Shown here: positions 30,216 through 32,225 of the stretch, piece after piece | How positions within the stretch are numbered: the stretch's first letter is position 1 | How the letters are laid out: each line of letters starts with the position of its first letter | Source of the DNA: Paenibacillus sedimenti | Lineage (GTDB): Bacteria; Bacillota; Bacilli; Paenibacillales; NBRC-103111 | Assembly (NCBI RefSeq): GCF_014534655.1 | Contig: NZ_JACVVD010000025.1 | Coordinates: 1-32,225, forward strand | Reading direction: 5' to 3' | Length of the DNA: 32,225 nucleotides | The notes under the pieces: model-generated | The model's input: the letters and a program-made list of their open reading frames with translations, nothing else | What the model was told of the DNA's origin: nothing | Databases searched by the model: none | Position numbers and translations under genes: made by a program

Positions 30216-31604
30216 ATGTTTCGTAGGATTGTTCTCATTTTATTTACGATGACTGTATTTAGCTTTACTTATGTCAAAGATGCAAAAGCAGATGAACCTA
30301 TTCGAGTTTTCATTAACGGCTATCAGGTAGTATTTACTCAACTTCCAATTGTTGAAGATGGAACTACGCTTGTGCAATTTAGACCTTTATTTGAAAGTCT
30401 AAATTACAAACTTACATGGAATGAAGAGAAGCAATCGATTATTGCAAACAACGGTAAAGCCGACATCGAGCTTACTATAGGGAGCAATAGCGCGTTAGTG
30501 AGCAATAAATCCAACGAATTAGCTCTTGCACCACGCATTATTAATGGTGACACATTTGTTCCATTAAGATTTGTAGGAGAAGTGAGTGGCGGAGATGTTA
30601 CTTGGGAACAAAAGACAAATCACGTTAACATTGTTACGGACAAGGGGTACTATCTCATTCATGCTTGTTTAGACAATGACATTGATAAAGTAAAGTATTG
30701 GTTAGAACAAGGAGCGAATCCGAATTATTATAGTCATATGGATAGTATCCCTTTAGGGTGGGCTATTCACCATCACAACACGGATATGGCGAGATTACTT
30801 CTGAAGTATAAAGCAGATCCTAATTATGAATACAAATTCGTTACGAACCTCTTACATACAGCGATTTATTATAAGGACCCTGACATGGTTCAAGTCCTAA
30901 TTGACGGTGGAGCAGATATTTGGAAGAAAAACTCTGAAGGAAATGCTGCACTTGCTTGGACAAATTTTTATTTAGAAAAAGATCAGAACGAAACTGACAA
31001 AAACAATCTTTTGAAAATCCAATCAAAATTATTAGAGCTAACAAATAAACAAGCAAAAATGTGGTCTGAAAAAGCCTCTTTTGATTCACGAATTCTTGAA
31101 ATTGTACGGCAAGACTTTAAAGGGGATATTGACCCTTTTGGCAATGAAAAATCACAAACTATCTATGGATTACAGCTTTCTGTACAACGAGGAGTATCTA
31201 AAGAAACAGTCAATCAACTTAGAAGTAAGTTAACTCCATTGGGTTATAAGGTATTTCGAACTGGAGACATTTTTGAAAAAAAGCTTCCCGAGCAAGTAGT
31301 GATCATTAAAGGAACAGATGCTGATTTTTTGAAACAGCTGGGTGAAATCGGTGCAAAATACGACGCTAATGCTGTAATTAAACAATTGGATAAATGGAAC
31401 ACTTCCACTAAGTTAGAGGTTGCAAGTGCGAGTTCTAACTGGGTTGTTGTTCAATTATTAGAGAAACCAAAGGATGTTCTGGCATTCACCAAAGAGGTTT
31501 ATGCTTTCAACCCCGATTACGTAGATAAAGGTACGGGTTCAGTTGAAACATTTGCAAAGGAAATTGAAAAAGCCCAGGGTTTCATACTATGGTGGTCCAA
31601 CTAA
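30216..31604 (+). CDS. secreted stalk-domain, ankyrin-repeat and DUF4253 protein
   Basis: 462 residues. A signal peptide (RRIVLILFTMTVFSFTYVKD, cleavage likely near AKA) precedes a copper-amine-oxidase N-terminal-like domain at about 28-145 (RVFINGYQVVF, VQFRPLFESLNYKLTWNEEK, FVPLRFVGEVSGGDVTWE). Ankyrin repeats follow at about 148-240 (HACLDNDIDKVKYWLEQGAN, AIHHHNTDMARLLLKYKADP, AIYYKDPDMVQVLIDGGADI). The C-terminus at about 300-462 is DUF4253 (WVVVQLLEKPKDVLAFTKEV, FNPDYVDKGTGSVETFAKEI, ILWW). DUF4253 is normally cytoplasmic in small immunity-like proteins, so its fusion to an exported protein is unusual. ATG follows GGCTGGTGA. Confidence 0.75.
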   Translation: MFRRIVLILFTMTVFSFTYVKDAKADEPIRVFINGYQVVFTQLPIVEDGTTLVQFRPLFESLNYKLTWNEEKQSIIANNGKADIELTIGSNSALVSNKSNELALAPRIINGDTFVPLRFVGEVSGGDVTWEQKTNHVNIVTDKGYYLIHACLDNDIDKVKYWLEQGANPNYYSHMDSIPLGWAIHHHNTDMARLLLKYKADPNYEYKFVTNLLHTAIYYKDPDMVQVLIDGGADIWKKNSEGNAALAWTNFYLEKDQNETDKNNLLKIQSKLLELTNKQAKMWSEKASFDSRILEIVRQDFKGDIDPFGNEKSQTIYGLQLSVQRGVSKETVNQLRSKLTPLGYKVFRTGDIFEKKLPEQVVIIKGTDADFLKQLGEIGAKYDANAVIKQLDKWNTSTKLEVASASSNWVVVQLLEKPKDVLAFTKEVYAFNPDYVDKGTGSVETFAKEIEKAQGFILWWSN

Positions 31605-31605
31605 A

Positions 31606-31646
31606 AAAAACGAAAGCGTGAGTTTGATGCTCACACTTTCGTTTTT
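31606..31646. terminator. bidirectional terminator between convergent genes
   Basis: AAAAACGAAAGcGTGAG-tttgatg-CTCACaCTTTCGTTTTT, with A and T runs on both sides, serves the secreted protein gene on the plus strand and the small gene on the minus strand. Confidence 0.88.
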
Positions 31647-31660
31647 TTGTTTCCCTTCTG

Positions 31661-32091
31661 TCAGAACTTTTTCTTTGTTTCTTGGATCTTCATTTCAATA
31701 ATTTGTAACAACTCTTCATTTTTGATGTCATTCTTTATTTCCTCAAGAATAGAGATACGCCTGTAGATCTCCCAGGTTTTCCATTCAGATACCAGAAAGT
31801 CATCGATTGCTTCACCAGCAAAATTAAACATCATTCTGTAATAACCAATATATTGATCCGAATAATTCATATCCATAGTCATTTGAACGAACTCACCTCG
31901 ATAGCTATGAACCATGAGGCTATATGAATCAAGTTTTATTTCTAATTTGCTCTTGTCAAAATCACCGAACATTTGCCTACATTCTTCGGGTTCCTCAATT
32001 AGGTAATGATTAAACAATTTCCAGAATCCCTCAATCGTTTTCTTCTGTATTTGTTTTTTTCAATCCATTGCTTCAATTCTTCAGTTCTCAT
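31661..32091 (-). pseudogene. small hypothetical protein, frameshift in a homopolymer
   Basis: The ATG at 32091, behind a weak ribosome site, encodes MRTEELKQWIEK and then reads out of frame. The main frame continues KKTIEGFWKLFNHYLIEEPE, FGDFDKSKLEIKLDSYSLMV, DQYIGYYRMMFNFAGEAIDD and ends KIQETKKKF at 31661. The shift lies in a run of seven A (minus strand) at 32054-32060; eight would give one 143-residue protein. The gene is otherwise complete. Family not recognised; resembles small acidic accessory proteins. Either a sequencing error or a slippage-prone tract. Confidence 0.6.
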
Positions 32092-32225
32092 CTTTAGTCA
32101 CCTGATCAGACTATTATGGTGCTACAAGATGTCAAGACAGATATTATTAAACTTTAAGGTGTGAAATGATTCACATGTATGGATTAGATGTTTTTCTTTA
32201 TTGCTTTGGATAAGTGATGCAGATT
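32092..32225. other. window edge, nothing assigned
   Basis: AT-rich sequence upstream of the last minus-strand gene; presumably its promoter region. No gene or repeat box is visible. Confidence 0.3.

Noticed and set aside
1..32225. tRNA or rRNA genes
   Set aside because: I saw no cloverleaf with the usual T-loop GTTCGAATC context and no rRNA-like conserved stretch; the GTTCGAA near 27107 belongs to the attC-like site.

Overview
The window looks like accessory DNA from a spore-forming Bacillales organism, most likely Paenibacillus or a close relative. The evidence is Gram-positive type Shine-Dalgarno sequences, a SpoVE/MurG pair, a GH39 enzyme beside the C-terminus of an LplC-type sugar permease, and a VanA-like glycopeptide resistance regulator pair. 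Composition is patchy: the small genes are AT-rich, while the gntR and GH39 blocks are clearly more GC-rich. This genus call is inference, not a database match.

Layout. (1) 1-2940 holds small unrelated minus-strand genes and gene fragments separated by a recurring repeat. (2) 2949-5641 is a patchwork of a truncated tyrosine recombinase, a small membrane gene, a frameshifted murG, the tail of spoVE/ftsW and a gntR-type regulator. (3) 5645-11077 is a van gene cluster on the minus strand in the order vanR-vanS-vanW-vanH-ligase-vanX. As given, vanH and the ligase gene are frameshifted. (4) 11142-16250 holds gene remnants, one large plus-strand gene (12298-13902, helical N-terminus plus two lectin-like repeats) behind a structured leader, a VOC protein, and broken GNAT and HIT genes. 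(5) 16251-21262 is the best-preserved cassette-like run: nine consecutive minus-strand genes, mostly separated by the same repeat. The repeat carries the 3' end or even the stop codon of the gene before it. A divergent merR/old-yellow-enzyme pair closes the run. (6) 22586-27009 has transposase debris, a GH39 glycosidase and a deletion scar joining halves of two ABC exporter genes and a DUF262 gene. (7) 27045-32225 has an attC-like site, a TniQ gene coupled to a small TnsB-C-terminus-like gene with a divergent XRE regulator, a secreted ankyrin/DUF4253 protein and a frameshifted small gene.

The most interesting structure is the dispersed site of about 80-95 bp found between genes at both ends of the window. 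In gene orientation it reads GCTAACGGGGAACGATAG, then a variable GC-rich palindrome whose two arms change together, then TCGTTGAGCTAACGGGCAG. Site and gene orientation, one gene per unit, and stop codons lying in the site all resemble an integron-style gene-cassette array. The site does not match the canonical attC consensus and no intact integrase is present, so this is a proposal for an integron-like or otherwise undescribed cassette system.

A second theme is the number of one- to five-base frameshifts (DUF2716 fragment, small membrane gene, murG, van ligase, vanH, HIT gene, 3'-most gene). They may be real decay or uncorrected assembly indels, and this decides whether the van cluster is functional.
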